From: Drosophila persimilis
Lineage: Eukaryota; Arthropoda; Insecta; Diptera; Drosophilidae
Assembly (NCBI RefSeq): GCF_003286085.1
Contig: NW_020825327.1
Span: 496,001-560,000, forward strand
DNA length: 64,000 bases
Reading direction: 5' to 3'
In this document: positions 10,025-20,386 of the stretch, one piece after another
Position numbering within the stretch: the first letter of the stretch is position 1
How the letters are laid out: each line of letters starts with the position of its first letter
Notes under the pieces: generated by a model
What the model saw: the letters and a program-made list of their open reading frames with translations, nothing else
The model's database searches: none
Told to the model about the DNA's origin: nothing
Translations under genes and position numbers: made by a program

Positions 10025-10739
10025 TGACCAGTGTTCCTGCTCCGCCTTATATTGGCCGTGGCCATGGCTTTGTGGTCGATGGCTCCTCTGCCATGTAGCT
10101 GCTCGTCTGCGATCGCCGGCTGTCCCTCGCTGCTCCGTTGTTCTACCGCTGCTTCGCTGCTTGGCTGCTCTGTCACTGCTTGGCTGCTCTGTCGCTGCGC
10201 CTTCTCCGCTCTGCTGCTTTGCTGCTCTGCCGCTGCGCCGCTGCTGCTGCTTTGCTACTCTGTCGCCGTCGCGTGCCAAAGTTTTAGGCGCCGTACGCGG
10301 CCATTTTCTCCCGGCACGCGGTGCTGTGTCTTCGGCGTCTCTCCCCGTCTCTTTCTGTCGCGTAGGTGGCTGGCCGCGTGGTTTCTCGCGTCTCTCCCCG
10401 TCTCTTTCTGCCTCGTAGGTGGCTGGCAGCGTGGTTTTTGCCGGCGCGTCTGGGACACGTGCCGGCGGCTGTTGCTTGGGGGGTATTAGAGAAACCAGCC
10501 TCAGCTGTACATAAGTCGAGGGATCAAAGATTGGTGCTGGCTATTCGCCGGGACTCTGATTTTTGGCTGCTAATCACTGATTTTAAGTTTTCCTTCCTTT
10601 TCTCCTGCTGCTTTTCCTGATCCGTGGCTCCTAAGCATCGTTTGCCGTTTTGCTTTTGTGGGTCTTGCCTTTTAATTGTTGGCTGCTGCTTGGTTCCCTT
10701 TTCACTTATTCCCTATGCTCACCGACTCTCCCCTCGTGA

Positions 10740-10757
10740 GTCCCTGCTCGGGCGCCA
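10740..10757 (-). promoter_or_regulatory. Primer binding site, tRNA-Lys type
   Basis: On the minus strand TGGCGCCCGAGCAGGGAC starts two bases after the 5' LTR. It is complementary to the 3' end of a lysine (UUU-type) tRNA, with one base different from the vertebrate Lys3 site. Its position fixes the element's strand and which LTR is 5'. Confidence 0.85.
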
Positions 10758-10759
10758 TC

Positions 10760-12408
10760 TGTAAGGAAGTTCTCAGGCCGAGGTACAGCTTCTCAGTCTC
10801 TCCAGGGCCCGGTCCTTCCCCACAGCAAAATTTGTTGTGTGAGGACCTAAGGGGAGAGCCGCTCGTGGCGAAAGCGCGCCCGTGGGGTGGATCGTGGGAC
10901 GGTCGGGCCTGGCCCCGCCACGAGGCGTGGGTGAAGCCGTGCTTGGGAGCTGCAGAGACGTGCGTTGGGGGTCATGTGTGGCGGGAGACGGGGTTTGGGT
11001 CAGGGATCGGAAAGGTGTGGGAGAGGGGAGCCCAGCCTAGCAGATGCCGCATGATCCACGACTCACATCTGCGTCGCCGGGTCCCCCGGTCGAGGGTGTA
11101 GGAGAGGGAACCCAGCTTTGCGAATGCCGCGTGAATCGACGACTCACATCCAGCATCGCCGGGTCCCCAGGGGAGAAAGGTATAGGAGAGGGAAAACCCA
11201 GCTTGGTGAATGCCGCATGAATCCACGACTCACATCCACTTCGCCGGGCCTCCCGGGAAAAGGGAAGAGAGGGGGAGGGGGGTGAGTGACTCCTACGGGC
11301 GAATGTTCTGAGACAGGTGGGTTGAGGTTGGTGTCTTTATTGTTTTCGGATCATTTCCCTACTTAAAATCCCGCGCTTGCAGCGGGGAAATAAACGCCAA
11401 AAAATTATCATAAACAACACGTGGGCATAGATATGTAAAGAAACTGCGGGAATGTTCTGCTTATACCTGCCTACTGCACCGATCTATCCCCCCCAGAGCT
11501 CACATACGTGAGGTGGCTCACCCTTGTGTCCCTTCTTTGGGTTCTGTTCTCCCACGGCGGGTCCTCGTCACTTCGGGGGCTTCCTTTGCACACCGCGTGG
11601 GTGCGGTCACAGCTGGTTTTATTCACCGCGTGCGGGCGAACACAGCTTATTGCGTACACGGCGCGGTCACGGCTAGTTTTTCACATCTATTTTGGCTTCC
11701 GCCGCACAACCGGTCTGGCTCAGCCCTCGGAGATCACTCTCGAGCTTGGCTCGCGCTGGACCGTGCCAGGCCTCGGCTTTTCTTTTTCGCAGCTTCATTG
11801 CCGCTTCGCTGCTGCGCCGCCTTCGGCTGCCGGCCTCGGCTGCGTGGGTGTATGGCTGCGTGGGTGTATGGCTGCGTGTGTGTATTGCCTGCTTCGCCGT
11901 CGGCTCTTTTCCTCGGCTGCGTGGGCGTAAGACCGATCGGCGGCTTCTCTGCCGCTTCGCTCCCTTTCATGTTGTCTCTTTTCGTCTGCGTATAGCCGTT
12001 CTCTTCCTTGCGTTGGCTGCGTGGGCGTAAGAGCGTATCTCTTTCGTGTTGGTTCTCTTCGCCTTCGTATAGCCGTGGTGTGCGTCTCTCTTCGCTGCGT
12101 GGCCGTAGTGTGCGTCTCTCTTCGCTGCGTGGCCGTAGTGTGCGTCTCTCTTACGTGTTGGTTCTCTTAGTTCTAATAAGTAAAAAGGCCTACTGTTTTG
12201 GGGTTTCTTAGCCTATTTCTTACTTTAATGGGTGAAAATAAGGATTCATTGTTGTTTGTCTTGGTAATACTAATAATAATAGAAGTAATAAAATCGGATA
12301 ATAGTGATAATGAACTGAGATAATATTGAAATTAGATAACAAGCCTTCGGGGCGGTCCCTTCAGGGGATGGTGTCGTGGTCAGTGTTGTGGAGGCTTATG
12401 CCTTCACA
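10760..12408 (-). repeat. 5' LTR of the Osvaldo-like element
   Basis: 1649 bp, direct repeat of 503-2051. Extra sequence near 11860-12080 duplicates 'tgtatggctgcgtgg' and 'cgtctctcttcg' units and accounts for the 100-bp length difference. Scattered substitutions separate the two LTRs (for example three in the first 50 bp). Confidence 0.9.
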
Positions 12409-12412
12409 CTGT
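12409..12412. repeat. Target site duplication (right), CTGT
   Basis: The partner of 499-502. Sequence to the right continues segment A of the tandem unit (aaatgcgcaaaattacaagg). Confidence 0.85.
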
Positions 12413-13499
12413 AAATGCGCAAAATTACAAGGACAATTGTCTTCCGACGCTTAAAAAATTTGTGGATAGGTATTATGCGAATGATAATAGCGTCTGCTCA
12501 TTATGCCAGAACAACTCTGAAGCCTCTTGGCCACTTTTTTTTGCTTGTTTTGGGTTCAGATCCTCCCATATATATGGGAATACCTTTGTTGATTTTTCGG
12601 CAAATTCATGGCGGAATTTCCAAATATCCGTAATCACAGGAAAAGCCGTATGTTTTATTGACGTGTAGGGTGAGTCTACATATAATCGCACAACTCGAAG
12701 CCGTTGGATAAACCTTTCTTTTCTAAGTGTTTTCCTTGACTGTTTTCACAATGTAGCATTTCTCATTCCATGCGTCCGGTTTTTCAACGTTACACTGTTT
12801 ATTTCTAACATTCTCGCAACATTGTGGGTTTTTTCAACATTTCTATGTTTATTTCAAACATTGTCGCAACTTTGTCTCATCTGAAGAAGACTGAACACCA
12901 CTATCCTTGATCTGCTTCCCACTCATTTGTTAAGCACTTAACAAAGCATTGAGCTCGTGCCTAAGCTGCAAAACCTGCAAATGTGCCTCAGTTAAGGCCA
13001 GTTAAAAAGTTTTGAGCAAATTCGAAAACAAATATTTACAAAAAGGGATATAAGTCAAAAAACATCGACTGCTTAATATTAAAAATCAAGGTATCCGAAA
13101 ATATAAGGAAGGCTTATCGCTATGGTCATGATTATTTTTTGTTAAAAATAGCTTCTAGTCTAGTAAAAAACATGAAAAATTTAAGTTGGTCAGACTCACT
13201 TCACTAATTAAGAAACTAAGCATGCATTCAAAATACAAATACAAATACCACTACAATTTCTAATTACTAGAAAGGTGTGTAAGGTTAAGGTGTGTGAGTA
13301 ACTTAATAAGAGGAAGAGATTTTGATTTCCACTGGGGTTTTTCATTGTATAATTGTATACTATGTATAGGTTGACATACTCTGTATGAAGTGTACTAGTA
13401 AGATAGTATTTAATAGATTATAAATACAATTAATGTATCGGAATGTTGTGTATTTCGTATACGTATAATATGGTAGAGGGAATTATAATCCAAGCATAA

Positions 13500-14040
13500 G
13501 ACCCTAAACGGTTCATGCAAGGAATAATTCGATCTACAAAGTGGAAGGAACAACGCTATAACAGTTCTAGTGAGTCTAATAGGAATCGTGAAGTTTATGC
13601 GGCCTGTTTATGTCACCCCTGATCAAGTTGTGCGCAAAAATCACACCAAGAATTTTCGTACGGCTAACTAAGGATGGGAGGTTTACTTATAGCAGTCTAC
13701 TAGAGTAAGATGGAAGTCTCACACCCGTATCCCAGTTAAGGCCCCGCAGAGCAAAGAGTAAAGAGTTTTTCTGTACTGATTCTATACGGTCCTGGTGTAC
13801 TTTGTACGAACTAGCGAGGTATAGAGAGTCTTTGTTATATATGGGTCGTCAAATTCTTTTGACCACCTCTTTATAAACCGAAGTACGCCCATTGCCATAT
13901 TTACCATTGTCGACATGTGTTTAGAAAACTTTAGCTTGGCGTCTAATATAACACCAATATCATCCACCAGGGTAATTATCTCAAGAGAACCACCACATAG
14001 GGCCAATTCCGGAATAACGTAGGTTGCGGCATTTAGTTGT
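13500..14040 (-). pseudogene. Jockey-type LINE reverse transcriptase 3' fragment, copy I
   Basis: The minus-strand frame (14006-13782) reads LVDDIGVILDAKLKFSKHMSTMVN and FIKRWSKEFDDPYITKTLY. This is the familiar region after the RT palm in Jockey-clade elements. No catalytic YADD lies in the fragment. Downstream sequence to about 13500 keeps recognisable remnants of the thumb/C-terminal region with stops. It is the C segment of the tandem unit, amplified with it. Confidence 0.6.
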
Positions 14041-14580
14041 AAGCCCGGCTTAGTCAGAGAGCGGGTGGAAAAACTGCAGATCTTCTTTGACTAAGCGGAC
14101 ACGGCATTGAGAATGGAGACCTCAGGTCTCGGAACGTGGGCCACTGCTGGTAGTCCCAGTGTCACATGGAGAATGGCGGCTACCGCCGGAAGTCTGCACT
14201 TGAACGGCCAGTTGCGGCGTGTGAGAGACAGTCGGGGGCTCGAGCTGATCGTTCAGTTCGTCAAGGCATTACGCGTAGACCGTGTAGCAGTCATTGTACA
14301 TCCCTTGGACATCAGCTACCACCCTTTGGATCCGCCTCCGACATCGCCACCGAACAGGCCTCAAACTCAGCGTCCACCTTTGCCCACAGGCTTCGGAGTT
14401 GATCTTGATGGACTTGGGAGAGCGAGCAGGTTGGAGTGCTAGCATCTGGAGCGTCGAGCTTCTGATCGAAGCGGGTCAGTCTGCTTGCAGCGAAGGCAAA
14501 CTTGGACCGTGTGAAAATGGCTGCCGATTGGTCCATAGTGCTCGGAACCGTAAGAGGGACTGCCGAGGGGAGCAACAAGA
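14041..14580 (-). pseudogene. BEL/Pao-like gag N-terminal fragment, copy I
   Basis: The minus-strand frame 14578-14312 (88 residues, STMDQSAAIFTRSKFAFAAS…LRSLWAKVDAEFEAC…) has the helical charge pattern of the start of Pao/BEL gag proteins. After its stop, another frame continues with LNDQLEPPTVSHTPQL…, which looks like the same gag after a shift. Assignment by pattern only. It belongs to segment D and recurs at 23524, 58426 and 62689. Confidence 0.4.
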
Positions 14581-14940
14581 CATCGAAAGCATATTCTCAA
14601 CCCATAAAATACGAACTGTATAAACGTAACAATATTATGGAAATTGTAAAATGTGGTCGGAATGTGCAGATATAAATACTACGATCAATAAATGTTTAAC
14701 CAAGAGCGAAAATTGTGGACGAACAATAATATTGAGGCACGAGGTACCAATGTATAGAGTCGGTTGCAAACGGCAGTTAAAAAAAAATATACCCTCGAAA
14801 TGCAAGGTAGCGCGTTGCTTGGCGTTCCATTAAGTTTAAGCGCGGCATCGAAAACTATCCCAACAAATACAACGCAAGCAACCGGTGGAGAAGCGAAAAA
14901 ACGAAAGGAATGCACTGCTTCTTCTGCTTGCATGTATGTA

Positions 14941-15543
14941 AGTTAGCAACTAAGCATATAATATGAACTCTCTCTGTCATACATTGTTGTTTCTAAATAC
15001 GCAGCAGATAATCATAAGTATTTGGTTGCCCTCAGCAGCAAATACAACAACATGCAGCCTTAAGCATTTTGGTTGCCCTCAGCAACAAAGTAGTATTCTG
15101 GTAAACAATGCTGACGCGCTGCCAAGAGTTCTGCACACAGCAAGTGAAAACGGACACCCGTGCTGTTTGCGCAAGAATGCTGAGTCGGCATGCCGACTCT
15201 GGCGTATGGCGTGATGCATTGACTTCACAGGGTAAGCTTAAGCAAATACATTTCTGTAAGGTCAGTCTCAATTCAGATCGCATTTTAATAAGACGAACGA
15301 TTAAAGCTCCGGCACTGCCGTAAATAAAATTCAGTTGTGTTATCAATTATAGTTGGGAAAGTCCCACAACATAATTATCATTGATCCCGTTTCACTCGCC
15401 GGATCCAACACACAACATAATCATCATTGATCCAGTTTCACTCGCCGGATCCATCGTTACCTCATCAAAGGAAGAGGCCATTATCGCCAGCCGATTACCC
15501 ACATAGCGTCGCTGGTCATCGAGATAACGGCGGTAGACTTAAT
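14941..15543 (+). repeat. gypsy 5' LTR
   Basis: It begins AGTTAGCAAC, the terminal form usual in errantiviruses, and ends just before the primer site. Internally 'cataatYatcattgatccMgtttcactcgccggatcca' occurs twice (15370-15407 and 15417-15454). No 3' partner exists in the window. Confidence 0.8.
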
Positions 15544-15555
15544 TGGCGCCCAACC
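15544..15555 (+). promoter_or_regulatory. gypsy primer binding site
   Basis: TGGCGCCCAACC follows the LTR directly. Its first 11 bases match the 3' end of a Drosophila tRNA-Lys; gypsy is known to use tRNA-Lys with a short match. Confidence 0.8.
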
Positions 15556-15734
15556 AATAAATAAGAACCCATACCATGTAAGTTCATAAGTGATTTCAGT
15601 TTGAAGAAATTGTTCACGAACGCCACGCACCGATACGTGTGAATTAAAAAAAAAAAAAAAAAAAATAAATAAAGATAAAGTGTAAAGTAAAGTAAATATT
15701 GCTGCCTTCTTCTGCCAGCATTTCATTCCTTTAA

Positions 15735-15895
15735 ATCATTGCATACTTTTATTAAAATCGTTGCATACTTTTACAAAAAATGTTGCATACTTTTACCAGC
15801 GTTCCTGGTCAATAAAATTTTGCATACTTTCGGCAGCATTATATTTTCTGCTGCATACCCTTAACAATTTTTATAATAAATATTGCATACCCCAA
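15735..15895 (+). promoter_or_regulatory. gypsy insulator, cluster of Su(Hw)-type binding sites
   Basis: TGCATAC occurs six times, at 15740, 15762, 15784, 15821, 15852 and 15884, each preceded by YRYT/TT and followed by a pyrimidine run in an AT-rich stretch. This matches the known Su(Hw) consensus. In Drosophila melanogaster gypsy the cluster has about twelve sites; six are seen here. It lies in the untranslated leader between primer site and gag, the known place. It can block enhancers and affect chromatin when bound by Su(Hw) with Mod(mdg4) and CP190. Confidence 0.85.
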
Positions 15896-15983
15896 GATAC
15901 ACCAGTTTCTACTATTGCCAACAGTTTTACCTGCCGATCTTTCTCGATCGGCCTAAGTTTCGAAAAGTGCCAACCATAAACCA

Positions 15984-17327
15984 ATGAGTTGGAAATATAG
16001 GGAGAAAAAACCTGAATATAATAGTACCGATAGTGAGGAGGGGGGAATCAATTGCTCAATAAATCCTACCCCTGCAGATACCGTTGTAACTGAAAAAATG
16101 GAGCTGGCTCAAGTTCAGACTCTCATCAGGCAAGCCTTAGCGGAACAAGAAAGGCAGTTTCAAGCACAATTAACCGCTTTAGCTTCACGGGTGCAGAGTT
16201 TGCAGGTCGAACCGCCGCAAATTGTCACATACGAGAAAATATCCGTCGATCCTAACGCCAAATGCGACGTTCCCTTAGACATTATTAAATCTGTGCCGGA
16301 TTTCTCCGGTGTACAGGATGAGTATGTAGCGTGGAGGCAAGCAGCCATCTACGCATACGAATTATTCAAGGGCTTTCCAAAAAGCACTGCGCATTACCAA
16401 GCGGTAGCGATCATTAGGAACAAAATCAAAGGCCCAGCTGGAGCCTTACTAGTGTCTCACAACACTGTCCTAAATTTCGATGCAATACTAGCTAGGCTAG
16501 ATTGCACATACTCGGATAAAACATCCTTGCGCTTGTTGAGACAGTGTTTGGAGTTAGTTACGCAGGGCGAAATGTCCCTGATGCAATACTACGATGACGT
16601 CGAAAAGAAGCTCACTCTCGTAACTAACAAAATTGTAATGTCTCATGACCAAGAAGGCGCCGATTTGCTCAACCGGGAGGTCAGAGACGACGCCTTGCTC
16701 GCCTTTATCTCCGGTCTTAGGAAGCCGTTGAGAGCGGTTGTGTTCCCTGCACAACCAAAAGATCTACCATCCGCACTGGCTCTGGCCAGGGAAGCTGAGG
16801 CTAGCATTGAAAGAAGCATGTTTGCGAACTCTTACGCTAAAGCCTTGCAAGACCGAGCGCAAGTTGCCGAAACTAACAAAAACCGTGCCCAAGGCAGACA
16901 AACCAAGTTTAACAAAGATGAGCAAAATCAGGAGAGAAATCCCCATTTTGTAAAACGCCAAAAGGGTGGTCCCCAGCCTCAGGCCCCTAAAGACAATCAA
17001 TCCGAATCTCCACAGCCCATGGAAGTTGACTCTTCCTCCAGATTTAGACAAAAAACCGACTACAGCAGGCGTCAGACTAACGAGTCCAACGCAGCAAAAC
17101 GCAAGAATTCGTCAGACCGTTCAACAGGTCAAAGACGGCAACGCATTAACAATGTCGTACAATCAGACTCCAAAGAGGCCGTAACAGAATTCGAGAAGGC
17201 GGCCAAAGAGGCAGTTGAAGAATTAGAGAGTGAGAACGAGTACGTACCTGGTGATGACTCAATTAATTTTTTAGGGAACACTCCCGGCTTCCGTTCATTC
17301 AACGACGGTTGGCTGGGAGAACTCTGA
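15984..17327 (+). CDS. gag: gypsy Gag, intact
   Basis: 447 residues from the first ATG of the frame. The N-terminal third is acidic and Gln-rich, with a short coiled-coil-like stretch (LAQVQTLIRQALAEQERQF). A capsid-like helical region follows (PDFSGVQDEYVAWRQAAIYAY onward, about residues 105-290). The C-terminal third is basic and rich in Asn, Gln and Lys, with no CCHC knuckle, as is usual in this lineage. The frame ends in an acidic tail overlapping pol. A TTTTTTA heptamer at 17267-17273 in the Gag frame provides the -1 shift. Confidence 0.85.
   Translation: MSWKYREKKPEYNSTDSEEGGINCSINPTPADTVVTEKMELAQVQTLIRQALAEQERQFQAQLTALASRVQSLQVEPPQIVTYEKISVDPNAKCDVPLDIIKSVPDFSGVQDEYVAWRQAAIYAYELFKGFPKSTAHYQAVAIIRNKIKGPAGALLVSHNTVLNFDAILARLDCTYSDKTSLRLLRQCLELVTQGEMSLMQYYDDVEKKLTLVTNKIVMSHDQEGADLLNREVRDDALLAFISGLRKPLRAVVFPAQPKDLPSALALAREAEASIERSMFANSYAKALQDRAQVAETNKNRAQGRQTKFNKDEQNQERNPHFVKRQKGGPQPQAPKDNQSESPQPMEVDSSSRFRQKTDYSRRQTNESNAAKRKNSSDRSTGQRRQRINNVVQSDSKEAVTEFEKAAKEAVEELESENEYVPGDDSINFLGNTPGFRSFNDGWLGEL
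17267..17273 (+). promoter_or_regulatory. -1 ribosomal frameshift site TTTTTTA (gypsy gag-pol)
   Basis: Gag codons are aat-ttt-tta, so the heptamer is in the X XXY YYZ register. A -1 slip enters the pol frame 54 bases before the gag stop. No other break is needed to link Gag to protease. A stimulatory RNA structure was not computed. Confidence 0.7.
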
Positions 17328-20300
17328 AGATGTTAATTGACACTGGCGCGGCAAAGAATTATGTGAAGCCCTTAACAGAGCTAAAGACCATAACGCCGGT
17401 CGCCAAGTCATTCTCGGTAAACTCGATCCACGTGTCTACCGAAATCAAGCGCAAGTGCTTGATGAATATTTTCCAGCATACCTCCCCGTTTTTTCTCCTC
17501 GATACCCTAAGTTCTTTCGACGCCATCATAGGCTTCGACTTGCTAACACAAGCCGGAGTCAAATTGAACTTGGCAAAAAACACTCTGGAATACCAGGGTA
17601 CATCTGAAAAACTCCAGTACTATCAATGTGCCGATGTGAACTTCACCGATGTCAACGACATCGTTGTCCCTCCGTCCGTAAAGAAAGAGTTCAGGGACAT
17701 GATACTCAGAAACAAAAGAGCCTTCTCAAATGCAGATGAAGCTCTCCCTTTTAATACTGCTGTCATCGCTACAATCCGAACAGTGGACGACGAGCCTGTG
17801 TATTCAATATACCCGAGTCTCATGGGCGTTTCTGACTTCATAAACAAAGAAGTCAAACAATTACTGGACGATGGCATAATCAGGCCCTCCAGATCGCCTT
17901 ACAACAGCCCAACACGGGTGGTTGATAAAAAAGGCACTGACTCATACGGTAACCCAAAAAAAAGGTTGGTAATCGATTTCAGGAAACTGAACGAAAAAAC
18001 CATACCCATGATTTTAGCGAATCTAGGGAAGGCGAAATACTTCACTACCCTCGACTTAAAGTCTGGGTACCACCAAATCTACCTTGCGGAGCATGACCGC
18101 GAAAAGACTTCGTTTTCAGTAAGCAGCGGCAAGTACGAGTTCTGTCGGCTTCCGTTTGGCCTGCGCAATGCAAGCAGCATATTCCAAAAGGCAATAGACG
18201 ATATCCTGAGGGAACATATAGGAAAGATTTGCTTTGTCTATGTAGACGACGTCATAATTTTTTCTAAAAACGAAACGGAGCATATTCAACACATCAAAAT
18301 TGTGTTAAAATTTCTAATCGACGCCAACATGCGTGTAGGCCCTGAAAAGACTCAATTCTTCAAGGAAAGTATTGAATTCCTGGGTTTCATTGTTACCAAA
18401 GACGGAGCAACATCCGATCCCAAAAAGGTTAAAGCCATTCAGGACTTCCCTGAACCCAAAAGTGTCTACAGCGTTAGGTCATTCTTGGGGTTAGCTAACT
18501 ACTATAGGGTCTTTATTAAGGACTTTGCCGCTATAGCGCGCCCAATATCAAACATACTTAAAGGGGAAAATGGTTCAGTGAGTAGGCACGTATCAAAGAA
18601 AATCCCTGTCGAATTTAATGAAGCTCAACGCGATGCATTTCACCGTCTGCGAAACATTTTGGCATCAGAAGATGTCATGTTAATGTACCCAGACTTCCAG
18701 AAACCGTTCGATTTAACCACTGATGCTTCGGCCAGTGGAATTGGCGCGGTTCTTTCCCAAGGCAATAGGCCAATAACAATGATTTCTCGCGCCTTAAAAC
18801 AGGCCGAACAAAACTATGCCACCAACGAAAGAGAGTTGCTGGCCGTTGTGTGGGCTTTAGGCAGATTGCAGAACTTTCTGTACGGTTCCAGGGAAATTAA
18901 CATTTTCACGGACCACCAGCCGCTCACGTTCGCTGTGTCGGACAAGAACACGAATTCTAAGATTAAAAGATGGAAATCTTACATCGACCAGCACAATGCC
19001 AAAATGTTTTATAAACCGGGCAAAGAGAATCTGGTGGCGGATGCCCTTTCAAGGCAAAACGTTAATGCTTTGCAAGATGGGCCCCGTTCGGACGCTGCAA
19101 CCGTTCACAGCGAAATTTCCCTGGCCTACACAGTCGAGACAACAGACAAACCTTTGAATTGTTTTAGGAACCAGATTGTTCTAGAGGAATCGCGTTTCCC
19201 GCTAAAGCGGAACCTGTTGCTGTTTCGCAGCAAAACACGCCACTTGATCAGTTACACTGACAAGAGCTCAATTCTCAAAACTCTCAAAGAAGTTGTGAAT
19301 TCTGGAGTCGTTAATGCAATACATTGCGACCTTCCCACGTTGGCAAGTTTCCAACACGACCTGATTTTGCATTTCCCTGCCACCCAATTCAGGCACTGTA
19401 AAAATCTTGTGCAAGATATAACGGACAAAAACGAGCAGTTAGAAATCATCACTGCCGAGCACAATCGAGCGCACAGAGCAGCTCAGGAAAACATCAAACA
19501 AGTACTTCGTGACTATTATTTTCCCAATATGGCCACTTTGGCCAAAGAAGTGGTTGCAAACTGCAGGGTTTGCACTAAAGCCAAGTACGATAGGCACCCG
19601 AAGAAACAGGAACTCGGGGAAACGCCTATACCAAGTTATACTGGCGAAATGTTGCATATCGACATTTTCTCAACAGACAAGAAACAATTCTTAACCTGCG
19701 TAGACAAGTTCTCCAAATTTGCAGTCGTCCAACCCATATTATCCAGAACAATAATCGATGTCACAAGCCCTCTACTGCAAATTATTAACCTTTTCCCCGC
19801 AACTAAGACAATTTATTGCGATAACGAGGCGGCCTTCAATTCCGAGACCATCACTTCGATGCTCCGAAACGCCTACGGCATTTGCGTTGTGAATGCAGCT
19901 CCGCTTCACAGCACCTCAAACGGCCAGGTGGAGCGCTTTCATAGCACCCTGACCGAAATTGCGAGATGCCTCAAACTAGACAAGAAAATCAGCGACACTA
20001 CAGAATTAATTTTAAAGGCTACGATAGAGTACAACAAAAGTTTACACTCAGTAACCCGAGAGAAACCAATTGAGGTCGTTCATGCAGTAGCTCATGTTCG
20101 TCGCGAGAACGTCAAAGACAGGCTGATTAAGGCACAGCAAGACAATATCAAAAGGTGCAACGCAGCCAGACAAATCCGTGTTTTCGAGGTAGGAGAAAAG
20201 GTGTTCCAGAAGAACAACAAAAGGCTAGGGAACAAGTTAACTCCATTATGCTCAGAACAAAAGGTCGAAGCAGACCTGGGAACGTCTGTTCTCATTAAGG

Positions 20301-20332
20301 GGAGGGTGGTCCATAAGGACAACCTGAAATAA
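17273..20332 (+). CDS. pol: gypsy Pol: protease, RT, RNase H, integrase, intact
   Basis: The first codon in the pol frame after the slippery site is taken as start; there is no ATG-driven start. Order: protease with MLIDTGAAKNYV at about residue 25; RT with LDLKSGYHQIYL and FVYVDDVIIF (about 250-340); RNase H with TTDASASGIGAVL and ATNERELLAVVWAL (about 480-530); integrase with zinc-binding HNRAH…CRVCTKAK (about 720-765) and catalytic D-D-E in HIDIFSTDKK, YCDNEAAF and NGQVERFHSTL (about 785-880). About 1019 residues, full length for the family, with no stop or shift. This is the best-preserved part of this copy. Confidence 0.9.
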   Translation, partial: REHSRLPFIQRRLAGRTLKMLIDTGAAKNYVKPLTELKTITPVAKSFSVNSIHVSTEIKRKCLMNIFQHTSPFFLLDTLSSFDAIIGFDLLTQAGVKLNLAKNTLEYQGTSEKLQYYQCADVNFTDVNDIVVPPSVKKEFRDMILRNKRAFSNADEALPFNTAVIATIRTVDDEPVYSIYPSLMGVSDFINKEVKQLLDDGIIRPSRSPYNSPTRVVDKKGTDSYGNPKKRLVIDFRKLNEKTIPMILANLGKAKYFTTLDLKSGYHQIYLAEHDREKTSFSVSSGKYEFCRLPFGLRNASSIFQKAIDDILREHIGKICFVYVDDVIIFSKNETEHIQHIKIVLKFLIDANMRVGPEKTQFFKESIEFLGFIVTKDGATSDPKKVKAIQDFPEPKSVYSVRSFLGLANYYRVFIKDFAAIARPISNILKGENGSVSRHVSKKIPVEFNEAQRDAFHRLRNILASEDVMLMYPDFQKPFDLTTDASASGIGAVLSQGNRPITMISRALKQAEQNYATNERELLAVVWALGRLQNFLYGSREINIFTDHQPLTFAVSDKNTNSKIKRWKSYIDQHNAKMFYKPGKENLVADALSRQNVNALQDGPRSDAATVHSEISLAYTVETTDKPLNCFRNQIVLEESRFPLKRNLLLFRSKTRHLISYTDKSSILKTLKEVVNSGVVNAIHCDLPTLASFQHDLILHFPATQFRHCKNLVQDITDKNEQLEIITAEHNRAHRAAQENIKQVLRDYYFPNMATLAKEVVANCRVCTKAKYDRHPKKQELGETPIPSYTGEMLHIDIFSTDKKQFLTCVDKFSKFAVVQPILSRTIIDVTSPLLQIINLFPATKTIYCDNEAAFNSETITSMLRNAYGICVVNAAPLHSTSNGQVERFHSTLTEIARCLKLDKKISDTTELILKATIEYNKSLHSVTREKPIEVVHAVAHVRRENVKDRLIKAQQDNIKRCNAARQIRVFEVGEKVFQKNNKRLGNKLTPLCSEQKVEADLGTSVLIKGRVVHKDNLK

Positions 20333-20386
20333 GTTTTCCCCACAATTAGCTAGTAAGCCAACTTAGAGTTAGAACACCATCTTATA

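Larger units (their letters stand above)
503..12408 (-). mobile_element. Osvaldo-like Ty3/gypsy LTR retrotransposon, damaged
   Basis: An 11.9-kb element read on the minus strand, bounded by direct LTRs of 1549 and 1649 bp and a 4-bp target duplication. In order on the minus strand it holds: 5' LTR, a primer site matching a lysine tRNA, a repeat-rich leader, gag-protease, pol, a third ORF behind a splice acceptor, polypurine tract and 3' LTR. Long LTRs and a Lys-UUU-type primer site fit the Osvaldo/Ulysses clade; that placement is inferred, not searched. The LTRs differ at few sites by eye apart from repeat-length changes, so the insertion looks fairly young. Pol carries a nonsense codon and two deletions that hit catalytic motifs, so this copy cannot move by itself; its gag remains open. 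Confidence 0.85.
12413..14940. repeat. 5.4-kb tandem unit, copy I (A 3' half, B, C, part of D)
   Basis: It aligns with 21895-24146 and 56890-59045. Segment A here lacks its left half, lost beyond the Osvaldo-like insertion. Segment B (about 12670-13310) is AT-rich with no gene seen. Copy I carries about 150 bp near 13317-13470 that copies II, V and VI lack or replace by 'aattagtgggggaaata'. The copy stops where gypsy inserted in D; segments E and F of this copy are gone. Confidence 0.8.
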
